DNA of 64,000 bases, taken from contig CAWGWA010000005.1 of NCBI GenBank assembly GCA_963826105.1, forward strand, positions 62,001 through 126,000, read 5' to 3'. The notes under the pieces are model-generated. The model ran no database searches. It worked only from the letters and a program-made list of their open reading frames with translations, and was not told the origin of the DNA. The translations under genes were made by a program, and so were the position numbers. This DNA comes from WHTI01 sp963826105. Lineage in GTDB: Bacteria; Actinomycetota; CADDZG01; WHSQ01. Position 1 is the stretch's first letter. Each line of letters opens with the position of its first letter. This document shows, piece after piece, positions 22,709 through 30,935 of this stretch.

Positions 22709-23365
22709 ATGACTAAAGGCATCCTCGGTCGCAAGATCGGGATGACCCAGGTCTTCGACGAAGACGGGCACGCAGTACCGGTGACCGTCGTTGAGGCGGG
22801 GCCGTGTCGGGTCGCACAGGTGAAAACGCCGGAGAAGGATGGCTACACCGCCGTCCAGCTCAGCTTCGGCGCGCCGAAGCGCGTGACGAAGCCTCAGGCG
22901 GGTCACTTCGCCAAGGCGAACATCGATCCCGCCCGCTACGTCGTCGAACTCAGGCTGGATGAGGTCGGCGAGTACACCCTCGGCGGCGAGATCCTCGCGG
23001 ACGTATTCGCGGCCGGTGAGACGGTCGACGTCGTCGGAGTTACGAAGGGCAAGGGCTTCGCCGGCGGAATGAAGCGTCACAACTTCGCCGGTCTGGGCGC
23101 CGGTCACGGGGTCCAGAAGAAGCACCGTTCCCCGGGTTCCATCGGCGCCTGCGCAACGCCAGCTCGAGTCTTCAAGGGCACCCGGATGGCCGGTCACATG
23201 GGCCACCGCCGGGTCACGACCCTGAACCTGAAGGTCATCGCAGCAGATCCCGAACGCAATCTCCTCCTCCTGCGCGGCGCCGTTCCCGGCCCCAAGGGCG
23301 GACTGGTAATGGTGCGCACCGCGGTGCGTGTTCGCCAGCGGGACAACGGAAAGAAGGCTTCCTGA
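22709..23365 (+). CDS. rplC: 50S ribosomal protein L3
   Basis: 218 residues. Conserved GILGRKIGMTQVFDEDG start, KGKGFAGGMKRHNF and GSIGACATPARVFKGTRMAGHMG near the peptidyl-transferase finger are intact. L3 is an early assembly protein of the 50S subunit. Its TGA overlaps the start of rplD (TGATG). Confidence 0.97.
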   Translation: MTKGILGRKIGMTQVFDEDGHAVPVTVVEAGPCRVAQVKTPEKDGYTAVQLSFGAPKRVTKPQAGHFAKANIDPARYVVELRLDEVGEYTLGGEILADVFAAGETVDVVGVTKGKGFAGGMKRHNFAGLGAGHGVQKKHRSPGSIGACATPARVFKGTRMAGHMGHRRVTTLNLKVIAADPERNLLLLRGAVPGPKGGLVMVRTAVRVRQRDNGKKAS

Positions 23366-24121
23366 TGGCCCCGATCCAAGCCAAGGTTCTCGACGGCACC
23401 GGGAAGTCGACCGGGAATCGCGAGCTGCCCGAAGAGCTCTTCGGCGGCAAGATCAACACGGCCGTGATGCACCAGGTCGTGCGTGCTCAGCTCGCCGCCG
23501 GACGTTCCGGGACGGCATCGACAAAGACTCGCTCCGAGGTCCGCGGTGGTGGCAAGAAGCCGTGGCGCCAGAAGGGGACAGGTCGCGCCCGTCATGGGTC
23601 GAGCCGTAGCCCGATCTGGGTCGGTGGTGGCGTCGTCTTCGGTCCACACCCGCGCGATTACACGCAGCGTGTGCCCAAGAAGATGCGCAAGGCCGCCCTC
23701 CGGAGCGCCCTGGCCGACAAGGCCGGTGAAGGACGCGTGTGGATCCTCGACGGTTACAGCGGAGAGAAGACGAAGGACGCCGCGGCTTGCCTCAAGGGTG
23801 CGGGTCTTGAGGGCCGAGTCCTGCTGGTCCTCGATCCGGGAGAGGGCGCATCGGAACTGGTGGATCGCTCCTTCCGCAACCTGCGCAAGACGGCGTTCTC
23901 GCTGTTCCGCTCGTTGTCGACCTACGACGTCCTCGTGGCCGACGACGTCGATCTTTACCTCATCCGCCTTCGAGCACTACATCAAGAAGGACCAGATTCC
24001 GGCCAACCGCGTCTCCGACGACGACTTCGTCGTTGAGGGGAAGGCTGCGGCCGAGAAGCGAGAGGCCGCCGAGGCGGCCGCCAAAGAGAATGCGGCGGAA
24101 GAGAAAGAGGTGGCCTCGTGA
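23365..24121 (+). CDS. rplD: 50S ribosomal protein L4 (frame broken near 23950)
   Basis: About 251 residues when bridged. L4 lines the exit tunnel; its loop GGGKKPWRQKGTGRARHGSSRSP (split motif KKPWRQKGTGRARHG) is present at about 64-85. The first frame reads to YDVLVADDV; the second continues IFTSSAFEHYIKK, after removal of one base (extra G at about 23950, gtcgatc). The last ~40 residues are a Glu/Ala/Lys-rich tail. Only in the bridged reading does the stop overlap the GTG start of rplW, as expected for this operon, which supports a single-base error. Confidence 0.92.
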
Positions 24122-24423
24122 GCGGCTCAACCAAGTCCGACCCGCGCGACGTGATCCTCGCTCCGGTCGTCAGTGAGAAGTCCTACTCGCTCCTGGACAA
24201 GAACTCGTACACCTTCAGGGTCCACCCGAAGGCGAACAAGACCGAGATCCGTCAGGCCGTCGAGAAGATCTGGGGCGTCAAGGTCCTGAGTGTCAACACG
24301 CTGAACCGCAAGGGCAAGACCAAGCGATTCCGGTTCGAGGAGGGCAAGCGGTCCGACTCCAAGCGGGCGATCGTGAAGCTCGCCGAGGGCGATTCGATCG
24401 AGATCTTCGAGCAGCAGGCGTAA
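24118..24423 (+). CDS. rplW: 50S ribosomal protein L23
   Basis: 101 residues from a GTG that overlaps the bridged rplD stop. Contains ILAPVVSEKSYSLLDKNSYTFRV and the extended loop VLSVNTLNRKGKTKRFR. L23 sits at the tunnel exit and docks trigger factor and SRP. rplB follows after nine bases. Confidence 0.96.
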   Translation: MSGSTKSDPRDVILAPVVSEKSYSLLDKNSYTFRVHPKANKTEIRQAVEKIWGVKVLSVNTLNRKGKTKRFRFEEGKRSDSKRAIVKLAEGDSIEIFEQQA

Positions 24424-24432
24424 GGGGAGAGC

Positions 24433-25263
24433 ATGCCGATCCGTAAATCAAAGCCGACATCCCCGGGACGCAGGTTCCAGTCGTACTCGGACTACTCCGA
24501 GATCACCCGGGACAGGCCCGAGAAGTCGCTTCTCGAGCCAAAGCCTAAGAAGGCCGGGCGCAACAACTACGGCCGCATAACCACGCGCCACCAGGGCGGC
24601 GGCAACAAGGTCCGTTATCGCGTGATCGACTTCCGTCGCATCAAGGACGGCATCCCGGCGAAGGTTGCGCACGTCGAGTACGACCCGAACCGCAACGCAC
24701 GGATCGCCCTCCTTCACTACAAGGACGGCGAGAAGGCTTACATCCTGATGCCGAACAAGGTCAGCGTCGGCGACGTCATCCAGTCGGGCCCCGGCGCGGA
24801 TATCCGCCCTGGGAACGCCCTGCCGCTGCGGAACATCCCCGTCGGTACGGTCGTCCACAACGTCGAACTGAAGCCCGGTGCGGGCGGCAAGATGGCCCGG
24901 AGCGCCGGATCCTCGGTGCAGCTCGTGGCCAAGGAAGGAAAGCGCGCCACCCTTCGTCTGCCTTCGGGCGAGATGCGGATGGTCCCGCTCGACTGCCGTG
25001 CCACGGTCGGCGAGGTCGGCAACGCCGAGGCCGAACTGATCTCGATCGGTAAGGCCGGTCGCAACCGTTGGAAGAACAAGCGTCCGTCGGTCCGAGGTGT
25101 GGTCATGAACCCTGTCGACCACCCCCTCGGCGGTGGAGAAGGTAAGTCATCCGGTGGCCGTCACCCGGTCAGCCCGTGGGGCAAGAAAGAGGGTCGCACC
25201 CGGAAGAAGAAGCACTCCGACGACCTCATCATCCGTCGTCGCGGCAAGAAGAGGGGTCGTTAA
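24433..25263 (+). CDS. rplB: 50S ribosomal protein L2
   Basis: 276 residues, intact. Conserved RNITTRHQGGG-like segment (GRITTRHQGGGNKVRYR), GDVIQSGPGADIRPGNALPL, and the C-terminal VMNPVDHPLGGGEGKSSGGRHP near the peptidyl-transferase centre, including the essential histidine of that motif. One of the most conserved 50S proteins. Followed by rpsS after three bases. Confidence 0.98.
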   Translation: MPIRKSKPTSPGRRFQSYSDYSEITRDRPEKSLLEPKPKKAGRNNYGRITTRHQGGGNKVRYRVIDFRRIKDGIPAKVAHVEYDPNRNARIALLHYKDGEKAYILMPNKVSVGDVIQSGPGADIRPGNALPLRNIPVGTVVHNVELKPGAGGKMARSAGSSVQLVAKEGKRATLRLPSGEMRMVPLDCRATVGEVGNAEAELISIGKAGRNRWKNKRPSVRGVVMNPVDHPLGGGEGKSSGGRHPVSPWGKKEGRTRKKKHSDDLIIRRRGKKRGR

Positions 25264-25266
25264 CAG

Positions 25267-25575
25267 ATGCCAAGGTCACTGAAGAAGGGTCCGTTCGTCG
25301 ACGATCACCTGCTGGTCAAGGTGGTTCAGATGAACAAGAAGAACGAGAAGCGCGTGATCAAGACGTGGTCGCGTCGCTCGACGGTCATCCCCGACATGGT
25401 CGGTCACACGATCGCCGTGCACGACGGGCGCAAGCACGTACCCGTGTACATCACGGAGTCGATGGTCGGTCACAAGCTGGGAGAGTTCGCCCCGACGCGT
25501 GCGTTCCGCACCCACGGCGGGTCGGCCGAGCGCTCCACGAGGGTGGGGAGGGGGAGTAGATGGCACGGAAGATAG
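25267..25575 (+). CDS. rpsS: 30S ribosomal protein S19
   Basis: 102 residues as read. The conserved body MPRSLKKGPFVDDHLL, WSRRSTVIPDMVGHTIAVHDGRKHVPV and ESMVGHKLGEFAPTRAFRTHGG is intact. The end (ERSTRVGRGSRWHGR) overruns the start of rplV by 16 bases. One extra G in the G-rich run at 25544-25555 would give an earlier stop directly abutting the rplV ATG, so the true C-terminus may be a few residues shorter. S19 forms the 30S head with S13. Confidence 0.93.
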   Translation: MPRSLKKGPFVDDHLLVKVVQMNKKNEKRVIKTWSRRSTVIPDMVGHTIAVHDGRKHVPVYITESMVGHKLGEFAPTRAFRTHGGSAERSTRVGRGSRWHGR

Positions 25576-26193
25576 CGGCCGACGCTCCGGAGGCGATCGC
25601 GACCGCGCGGTTCATCCGGATGTCGCCCACGAAAGCCCGTCAGGTCGTGGATCTGATCCGCGGTCGTCACATCGATGACGCCCGGCGGGTTCTCGCGTTC
25701 ACCAGCAAGGCCGCTACCGAGCCGGTTGCCAAGGTGCTGGAGTCGGCCGTGGCCAACGCAGAGCACAACCGTGGCCTGATCCCCGACGAATTGATGGTCG
25801 TCCGCACGTGGGTCGATGAGGGTCCGACACTTGAAGCGCTTCCGCCCACGTGCGATGGGGCGTGCCACGCGTGTCCGCAAGCGGACCTGCCACATCTCCG
25901 TCGTCGTCGGTCGTCCCGGATTCCTCGAAACGGAGATTCCAGTGATCGAAGAGGCCGCGGCCGAGGCTCCGAAGAAGAAGTCGACCGCCAAGAAGACGAC
26001 GGCCAAGAAGACCACCGCCAAGAAGACGGCGAAGAAGTCGACCGCAAAGAAGACGACTGCCAAGAAGACCACGGCGAAGAAGTCGACCGCAAAGAAGACG
26101 ACTGCCAAGAAGACGACGGCGAAGAAGTCGACCGCAAAGAAGACCACTGCCAAGAAAACGACGAAGAAGAAGTCCGAGGAGGGCGAGTCCTAA
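25560..26193 (+). CDS. rplV: 50S ribosomal protein L22 with Lys-rich tail (frame broken near 25830)
   Basis: About 210 residues when bridged. The L22 fold covers 1-115: TARFIRMSPTKARQVVDLIRG, AEHNRGL, and the tunnel hairpin RFRPRAMGRATRVRKRTCHI. The first frame reads to WVDEGPT; the second continues LKRFRPRAMG, implying one extra base at about 25830 (acacttgaag). After residue ~125 comes a tail of about 75 residues built from AKKTT/AKKST units, resembling histone H1-like or PAKKT tails. Mycobacterial L22 is also extended. In the bridged reading the stop overlaps the rpsC start (TAATG). Confidence 0.92.
25972..26174 (+). repeat. Degenerate AAGAAG(A/T)CGACC repeat in the rplV tail
   Basis: Imperfect iteration of a roughly 15-base unit (gccaagaagacgacg and variants gcaaagaagtcgacc) over about 200 bases. 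It encodes alternating Lys-Lys and Thr/Ser-Ala. The opposite strand of this stretch is also open and would encode a Phe/Val-rich peptide; that is a by-product of the repeat. Confidence 0.85.
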
Positions 26194-27185
26194 TGGGTCA
26201 GAAGGTTCACCCCTACGGCTTCCGCCTCGGTATCCACACCGACTGGAAGTCCCGCTGGTTCACCGAGAAGCAGTACCAGGAGTATCTCGAAGCCGATCTA
26301 CGGATCCGCGAGTACCTCCTGGGCGAGCTGCCCCATGCAGGGATCAGCCGGATCGACATCGAGAGGACGCGCGAGCGCGTTCGGATCGACGCGCACACCG
26401 CGCGGCCGGGGATCGTCATCGGCCGTCGTGGTTCCGAGGCGGAGCGCCTTCGCTCCCACCTCGAGCTCATGGAGTCGCGCGTCTCCGGGAAGCCAACCGA
26501 CGTCCGCCTCAACATCATCGAGGTCAAGCAGCCGGAACTCGACGCCACTTTGATCGCTCAGGGCGTTGCGGAGCAGCTCGCCAGCCGAGTCGCCTTCCGC
26601 CGTGCCATGAAGAAGGCCGTCGGTAGCGCTATGCGACACGGCGCCAAGGGCGTCCGCGTGCAGTGTGGCGGACGCCTCGGTGGTGCAGAGATGAGCCGGA
26701 CCGAGTGGTACATCGAGGGACAGATGCCACTGCACACTCTGCGCGCCGACGTCGATTACGGATTCTGCGAGGCCAAGACCACCTTCGGCCGTATCGGCGT
26801 GAAGGTCTGGATCTACAAGGGCCCGTTCCAGGATCTCTATGCATCGGCGAGAGACACCGCACGTCTGCGCCGTGAGGCCGCACTTGCCGCCGGCGAAACC
26901 GTTGGTCGCGGAGCGGAGGAGCGCAAGGCCGAGGCCGAGGAGAAGCCGGCCGGGACCACCGCTCGCGGGCGGTCACGCCGCAAGCCTAAGGACGACGCTC
27001 CCAAGGTCGAGGCGACCACCGAAGCCCCCAAGGCCGAGGAGGCCCCGGCGGTCGAAGAGACCCCCGAGGCCAAACCGTCGAAGGTCACGCCGTCGAAGGT
27101 CACACCTGCGGCCAGCACCGAGGATCCTCCCGCGGCCACCAAGGATGAGGCGGCCACCAAGGATGAGGCGGGAGGCGAGTCCTGA
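26193..27185 (+). CDS. rpsC: 30S ribosomal protein S3 with extended tail
   Basis: 330 residues. The conserved body (1-215) includes MGQKVHPYGFRLGIHTDWKSRWF, the KH domain PGIVIGRRGSEAERLR, and the C-terminal GVRVQCGGRLGGAEMSRTEWY. S3 lies at the mRNA entry channel. From ~residue 220 on the protein becomes a Lys/Glu/Ala/Pro/Thr-rich tail with short repeats (KVTPSKVTP, ATKDEAATKDEA), about 100 residues beyond E. coli S3 (233 aa). Mycobacterial S3 also carries a tail, though shorter. Overlaps rplP by TGATG. Confidence 0.96.
   Translation: MGQKVHPYGFRLGIHTDWKSRWFTEKQYQEYLEADLRIREYLLGELPHAGISRIDIERTRERVRIDAHTARPGIVIGRRGSEAERLRSHLELMESRVSGKPTDVRLNIIEVKQPELDATLIAQGVAEQLASRVAFRRAMKKAVGSAMRHGAKGVRVQCGGRLGGAEMSRTEWYIEGQMPLHTLRADVDYGFCEAKTTFGRIGVKVWIYKGPFQDLYASARDTARLRREAALAAGETVGRGAEERKAEAEEKPAGTTARGRSRRKPKDDAPKVEATTEAPKAEEAPAVEETPEAKPSKVTPSKVTPAASTEDPPAATKDEAATKDEAGGES
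27132..27167 (+). repeat. 18-bp direct repeat in the rpsC tail
   Basis: gcggccaccaaggatgag occurs twice in perfect tandem, encoding AATKDE twice. A shorter ccgtcgaaggtcac duplication lies just upstream at about 27076-27105. Confidence 0.85.
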
Positions 27186-27610
27186 TGCTGCAGCCAAAGC
27201 GAACCAAGCACCGCAAGCAGCAGCGCGGCCGGATGCGAGGCCAGGCGAAGGGCGGCACGACCGTCAACTTCGGCGACTTCGGGTTGATGGCGGTCGAGCC
27301 GGGATGGATCACCAACCGGCAGATCGAGGCCGCCCGTATCGCCATGACCAGGCACATCCGTCGTGGCGGCAAGGTCTGGATCAACATCTTTCCCGACAAG
27401 CCCTACACGAAGAAGCCTGCCGAGACCCGTCAGGGATCGGGTAAAGGGAACCCCGAGGGCTGGGTTGCCGTCGTGAAGCCGGGCCGGGTCATGTTCGAGA
27501 TCGCAGGTGTGCCCGAGTTGCTCGCCCGTGAGGCCATCCTCCGTGCGGCGCACAAGCTTCCGATCAAGACCAAGTTCGTCACCCGCGAGCAGACGTTGGA
27601 GGTGCAGTGA
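27185..27610 (+). CDS. rplP: 50S ribosomal protein L16
   Basis: 141 residues: MLQPKRTKHRKQQRGRMRG start, GKVWINIFPDKPYTKKPAETR and GSGKGNPEGWVAVVKPGR. L16 shapes the A-site of the 50S subunit. Starts within the rpsC stop and ends within the rpmC start, so it belongs to a chain of coupled genes. Confidence 0.97.
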   Translation: MLQPKRTKHRKQQRGRMRGQAKGGTTVNFGDFGLMAVEPGWITNRQIEAARIAMTRHIRRGGKVWINIFPDKPYTKKPAETRQGSGKGNPEGWVAVVKPGRVMFEIAGVPELLAREAILRAAHKLPIKTKFVTREQTLEVQ

Positions 27611-27828
27611 TGGCCAAGACGGCCGATCTGACCGAGCTGACCGTCGAGGAGCTCACCACGAAGCTGGCGGAGACGAAGGAAGAGCTGTTCAACATGCGCT
27701 TCCAGAACGCGACCGGCCAGCTGGACAACTACAAGCGCCTCGGGCAACTGAAGAAGGACGTGGCCCGCTTGCACACGCTGCTCCGGGCGCACGAGCTCGG
27801 CGAGGTCTCCGGTGGTACCGGTGAGTGA
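27610..27828 (+). CDS. rpmC: 50S ribosomal protein L29
   Basis: 72 residues from ATG 27610, which overlaps the rplP TGA; a GTG one codon earlier is less likely. Two-helix L29 fold with LTVEELTTKLAETKEELFNMRFQNATGQLDN. L29 binds at the tunnel exit next to L23. Confidence 0.95.
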   Translation: MAKTADLTELTVEELTTKLAETKEELFNMRFQNATGQLDNYKRLGQLKKDVARLHTLLRAHELGEVSGGTGE

Positions 27829-27841
27829 AGGAACAGGTGAG

Positions 27842-28114
27842 ATGACAGACGCGCAGGAAGCAACTAGGGGAAAGCGGAAGTCGCGGCTCGGCCGCGTCGT
27901 CTCCGATGCGATGGAGAAGACGGTCGTTGTCGAGGTCCTCGACGCAGCCAAGCATCCGACCTACGGCAAGATCGTGCGCCGCGATACACGTTTGAAGGCG
28001 CACGATGAGAACAACGACGCCGCCAAGGGTGACACCGTCCGCATTCTCGAGACACGACCACTCAGCAAGACGAAGCGCTGGCGCGTGGTCGAGATCGTTG
28101 AGCGAGCGAAATGA
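27842..28114 (+). CDS. rpsQ: 30S ribosomal protein S17
   Basis: 90 residues from ATG 27842. Conserved GKRKSRLGRVVSDAMEKTVVVEV and DTVRILETRPLSKTKRWRVVEIV. A GTG at 27821 overlapping the rpmC stop is an alternative start that would add seven residues; the ATG is preferred because AGGTGAG precedes it closely. S17 is a primary 16S rRNA binder. The stop overlaps rplN (ATGA). Confidence 0.93.
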   Translation: MTDAQEATRGKRKSRLGRVVSDAMEKTVVVEVLDAAKHPTYGKIVRRDTRLKAHDENNDAAKGDTVRILETRPLSKTKRWRVVEIVERAK

Positions 28115-28479
28115 TCCAGCAAGAGTCCAGGTGTCGAGTCGCTGACAACACGGGGGCCCGCGAGGTTCTCGTCATCAAGGTGCTCGGTGGCTCGCGCCGC
28201 CGGTACGCCGGTGTTGGAGACATCGTCGTGTGCACGGTTAAGGATGCGATCCCGGGCGGCGTCGTGAAGAAGTCAGACGTCGTCAAGGCGGTCGTGGTCC
28301 GCACGGCGAAAGAACGCCGTCGTGGAGATGGCTCGTACATCCGGTTCGACGACAACGCAGTCGTGATCGTCGATGCGACGATGCAGCCACGAGGAACCCG
28401 CATCTTCGGTCCGGTTGCCCGAGAGCTCAGGGAGAGGCGATTCATGAAGATCATCTCCCTCGCACCGGAGGTGTTGTAG
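28111..28479 (+). CDS. rplN: 50S ribosomal protein L14
   Basis: 122 residues, standard length: MIQQESRCRVADNTGAREVLVIKVLGGS, GDIVVCTVKDAIPGGVVKKSDVVKAVVVRT, GTRIFGPVARELRERRFMKIISLAPEVL. L14 bridges to 16S rRNA helix h14 and binds the silencing factor RsfS. Confidence 0.97.
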   Translation: MIQQESRCRVADNTGAREVLVIKVLGGSRRRYAGVGDIVVCTVKDAIPGGVVKKSDVVKAVVVRTAKERRRGDGSYIRFDDNAVVIVDATMQPRGTRIFGPVARELRERRFMKIISLAPEVL

Positions 28480-28803
28480 ATGTCGGTCAAGATCCGCAAG
28501 GGAGACGAGGTCGAGATCATCTCGGGCAAGGATCTCGGGGCGCGAGCACGCGTACTCGAAGTCAACCCCAAGAAGGGTCGTGTTCTCGTCGAAGGCATCA
28601 ACCAGGTAACCCGCCACGAGCCGCTCCGCATGTCCAAGGGCCGCGGCGGGACCGAGGGGGGCATCATCCACAAGGAAGCCTCCATCGATATCTCGAACGT
28701 GGCGCTGATCTGCCCGACCCATGGGCCGACCCGCGCCGGATATCAGATCGAGGGCGACGGATCGAAGACTCGCGTGTGCACCAAGTGCGGAACGGAGCTG
28801 TAG
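28480..28803 (+). CDS. rplX: 50S ribosomal protein L24
   Basis: 107 residues, starting right after the rplN stop. KOW motif KIRKGDEVEIISGKDLGARARVLEVNP at the N-terminus; GGIIHKEASIDISNVALICP in the middle. C78, H81, C100 and C103 (ICPTHG and CTKCG) form a possible zinc site, similar to the CxxC/CxxC ribbon seen in some L24 proteins but with His in place of the second Cys. L24 initiates 50S assembly. Confidence 0.95.
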   Translation: MSVKIRKGDEVEIISGKDLGARARVLEVNPKKGRVLVEGINQVTRHEPLRMSKGRGGTEGGIIHKEASIDISNVALICPTHGPTRAGYQIEGDGSKTRVCTKCGTEL

Positions 28804-28805
28804 GT

Positions 28806-29372
28806 ATGGCAACGACTACATACGTGCCGCGGATGAAGGAGCAATATCGCTCCGAATTCCGCGAGAAGCTTAAGGCCGAGTTGGGTCTCTCCAACATCAT
28901 GGAGGTACCTCGCCCGCTCAAGGTGTCGATCAACATCGGTACCGGAGACGCCCACAAGGACGCCAAGATCCTCGAGGGCGCGGTCCGTGACCTGACTACG
29001 ATCACGGGGCAGAAGCCTTCGATCAGGCGTGCCCGGAAGTCGATCGCGACCTTCAAGATCCGCGAAGGTATGCCGATCGGCGCAGCGGTCACTCTCCGGG
29101 GCGATCGCATGTGGGACTTCCTCGATCGCTTGATCGCGATCGTGCTCCCTCGCATCAGGGACTTCCGGGGCATGAACCCGAAGTCCTTCGATGGCGCCGG
29201 CAACTACACCTTCGGCGTCACCGAGCAGCTCGTGTTTCCCGAGATCGACTACGACGATGTCGATGCGACTCGAGGGATGGACATCACGATCGTGACGTCC
29301 GCAAAGACCGATGACGAAGGCCGGGCACTGCTACTGGCGCTCGGGTTTCCATTGAAGACGGATCAGAACTAG
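28806..29372 (+). CDS. rplE: 50S ribosomal protein L5
   Basis: 188 residues from ATG 28806. Conserved ITGQKPSIRRARKSIATFKIREGMPIG, FLDRLIAIVLPRIRDFRG and NYTFGVTEQLVFPEIDYD. L5 binds 5S rRNA in the central protuberance. An upstream in-frame ATG lies inside rplX and is rejected. Confidence 0.97.
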   Translation: MATTTYVPRMKEQYRSEFREKLKAELGLSNIMEVPRPLKVSINIGTGDAHKDAKILEGAVRDLTTITGQKPSIRRARKSIATFKIREGMPIGAAVTLRGDRMWDFLDRLIAIVLPRIRDFRGMNPKSFDGAGNYTFGVTEQLVFPEIDYDDVDATRGMDITIVTSAKTDDEGRALLLALGFPLKTDQN

Positions 29373-29390
29373 CAGAAAGCTGGAGGCAAG

Positions 29391-29576
29391 ATGGCGAAGA
29401 AAGCTCTGCGCAACAAGGCCGAGCGTAAGCCCAAGTTCAAAGTGCAGGCCTACACGCGTTGCAAGCGCTGTGGGCGCCCGCGCGCGGTCTACAAGCGCTT
29501 CGGCCTTTGCCGTCTGTGCTTCCGGGAGATGGCGCACAACGGCGAGATCCCCGGCATCACGAAGGCGAGTTGGTGA
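29391..29576 (+). CDS. rpsZ: 30S ribosomal protein S14, zinc-binding type Z
   Basis: 61 residues, the short type. Zinc ligands C24, C27, C40 and C43 (CKRC and CRLC) are present. It occupies the position of rpsN in the spc operon, as in actinobacteria that keep the zinc form here. Confidence 0.96.
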   Translation: MAKKALRNKAERKPKFKVQAYTRCKRCGRPRAVYKRFGLCRLCFREMAHNGEIPGITKASW

Positions 29577-29580
29577 TCCC

Positions 29581-29980
29581 ATGTCGATGACCGATCCGAT
29601 AGCGGACATGCTCACTCGAATACGGAACTCATCCACCGCGATGCATGAAGAGGTCGTGATCCCGGCGTCGAAGATCAAGGAATCGATCGCTCGCATCCTG
29701 GTGAGCGAGGGCTATGTCGACGGTATGGAGCGCGCCGAGGACGGAGCACACCCGGCGATCAAGATCAAGCTTCGTTACAACGAGGAGCGCGAGCGCGCTG
29801 ATCTCAGGCATCCGCCGGATCTCGAAGCCGGGCCGCCGTGTCTATCGCGGGGCGCAGGAACTGCCCCGCGTTCTCGGGGGCCTCGGTATCGCGATCGTTT
29901 CGACGTCGCAGGGTCTCATGACCGACAAGGAAGCGCGCAGAGCAAAGGTAGGCGGCGAGATCGTCGCTTACGTCTGGTGA
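29581..29980 (+). CDS. rpsH: 30S ribosomal protein S8 (frame broken near 29797)
   Basis: About 132 residues when bridged. The first frame gives MSMTDPIADMLTRIRNSSTAMHEEVVIPASKIKESIARIL to NEERER; the second gives LISGIRRISKPGRRVYRGAQELPRVLGGLGIAIVSTSQGLMTDKEARRAKVGGEIVAYVW, the complete rRNA-binding half (quoted here only to locate it between 29798 and 29980). One extra G in the cgcgctg run at 29794-29800 explains the break. S8 is essential for 30S assembly and in E. coli represses the spc operon, so loss is implausible. Confidence 0.92.
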
Positions 29981-30008
29981 GGCGTACGAGGACTTAGGGA
30001 GCAGAGAG

Positions 30009-30554
30009 ATGTCACGAGTAGGGCAAGCGCCGATACCCGTCCCCTCGGGTGTCGATGTCAAGATCGATGGGGGCATGGTCCTAGTGAAGGGCTCGAAGGG
30101 TGAGCTGTCGCGCTCTCTTCCAGAGGGCATCTCGGTCGCCGTCGCCGACGATCAGATCCTCGTGTCCCGCGACGGAGACGATCGTGACGTCAAGGCGCTT
30201 CACGGTCTGATCCGCAGCCTCATCGCCAATATGGTGACGGGGGTGACCGAGGGTTACGAGAAGCGTCTCGAGATCCACGGGGTTGGTTACCGTGCGGCGA
30301 AGCAGGGCAACGACCTCGAGATCCAGGTCGGTTTCTCCCATTCGGTCCACAAGAAGGCCCCTCAGGGCATCGAATTCGAGGTTCCCCAACCGACGCGCAT
30401 CACCGTCAAGGGGATCGATAAGGAACTGGTCGGACAGACCGCGGCGGAGATCCGGGCGATCAGGAAGCCGGAGCCATACAAGGCCAAGGGCATCCGATAC
30501 GAGGGTGAGTACATCCGTCGCAAGGCCGGTAAGGCCGCGAAGGCCGGAGCCTAG
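30009..30554 (+). CDS. rplF: 50S ribosomal protein L6
   Basis: 181 residues. MSRVGQAPIPVPSGVDVKI start, two repeated L6 folds, and the C-terminal signature KPEPYKAKGIRYEGEYIRRKAGK. L6 lies near the sarcin-ricin loop. AGGGAGCAGAGAG precedes the ATG. Confidence 0.97.
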   Translation: MSRVGQAPIPVPSGVDVKIDGGMVLVKGSKGELSRSLPEGISVAVADDQILVSRDGDDRDVKALHGLIRSLIANMVTGVTEGYEKRLEIHGVGYRAAKQGNDLEIQVGFSHSVHKKAPQGIEFEVPQPTRITVKGIDKELVGQTAAEIRAIRKPEPYKAKGIRYEGEYIRRKAGKAAKAGA

Positions 30555-30566
30555 GAGACAGTTGAG

Positions 30567-30914
30567 ATGACAGAGAAGAAGTTCGCAGCACTTAAGAGGC
30601 GCCACCGCCGCGTGCGCAAGAAGGTGCACGGCTCGAAGACGCGACCCCGCCTGGCGGTGTATCGCTCGAACCGTCACATCTACGCCCAGGTGATCGATGA
30701 CTTCGCCGGTCAGACTCTGGCGTCGGCATCAACCCTGGCGGTCAAGGGCGGCAAGGATCCGAAGGAGAAGGCGAAAGCTGTGGGCAAGGCCGTGGCCGAG
30801 AAGGCGAAGGCAGCTGGGGTCGAGCGTGTGACGTTCGACCGTGGCGGCTTCATGTATCACGGTCGTGTCCAGGCTCTCGCAGAGGGCGCCCGCGAGGGCG
30901 GCCTGGAGTTCTAG
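30567..30914 (+). CDS. rplR: 50S ribosomal protein L18
   Basis: 115 residues: RRHRRVRKKVHGSKTRPRLAVYRSNRHIYAQVIDD start (two adjoining motifs), VTFDRGGFMYHGRVQALAEGAREGGLEF end. L18 binds 5S rRNA with L5. Twelve bases separate it from rplF. Confidence 0.97.
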   Translation: MTEKKFAALKRRHRRVRKKVHGSKTRPRLAVYRSNRHIYAQVIDDFAGQTLASASTLAVKGGKDPKEKAKAVGKAVAEKAKAAGVERVTFDRGGFMYHGRVQALAEGAREGGLEF

Positions 30915-30935
30915 GGACTAAGGAGAGGTATTCGT

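Noticed and set aside
25470..26153. Antisense Phe/Val-rich open frame resembling a repetitive membrane protein
   Set aside because: It is the complement of the lysine-rich repeat in rplV; no start context or independent similarity.
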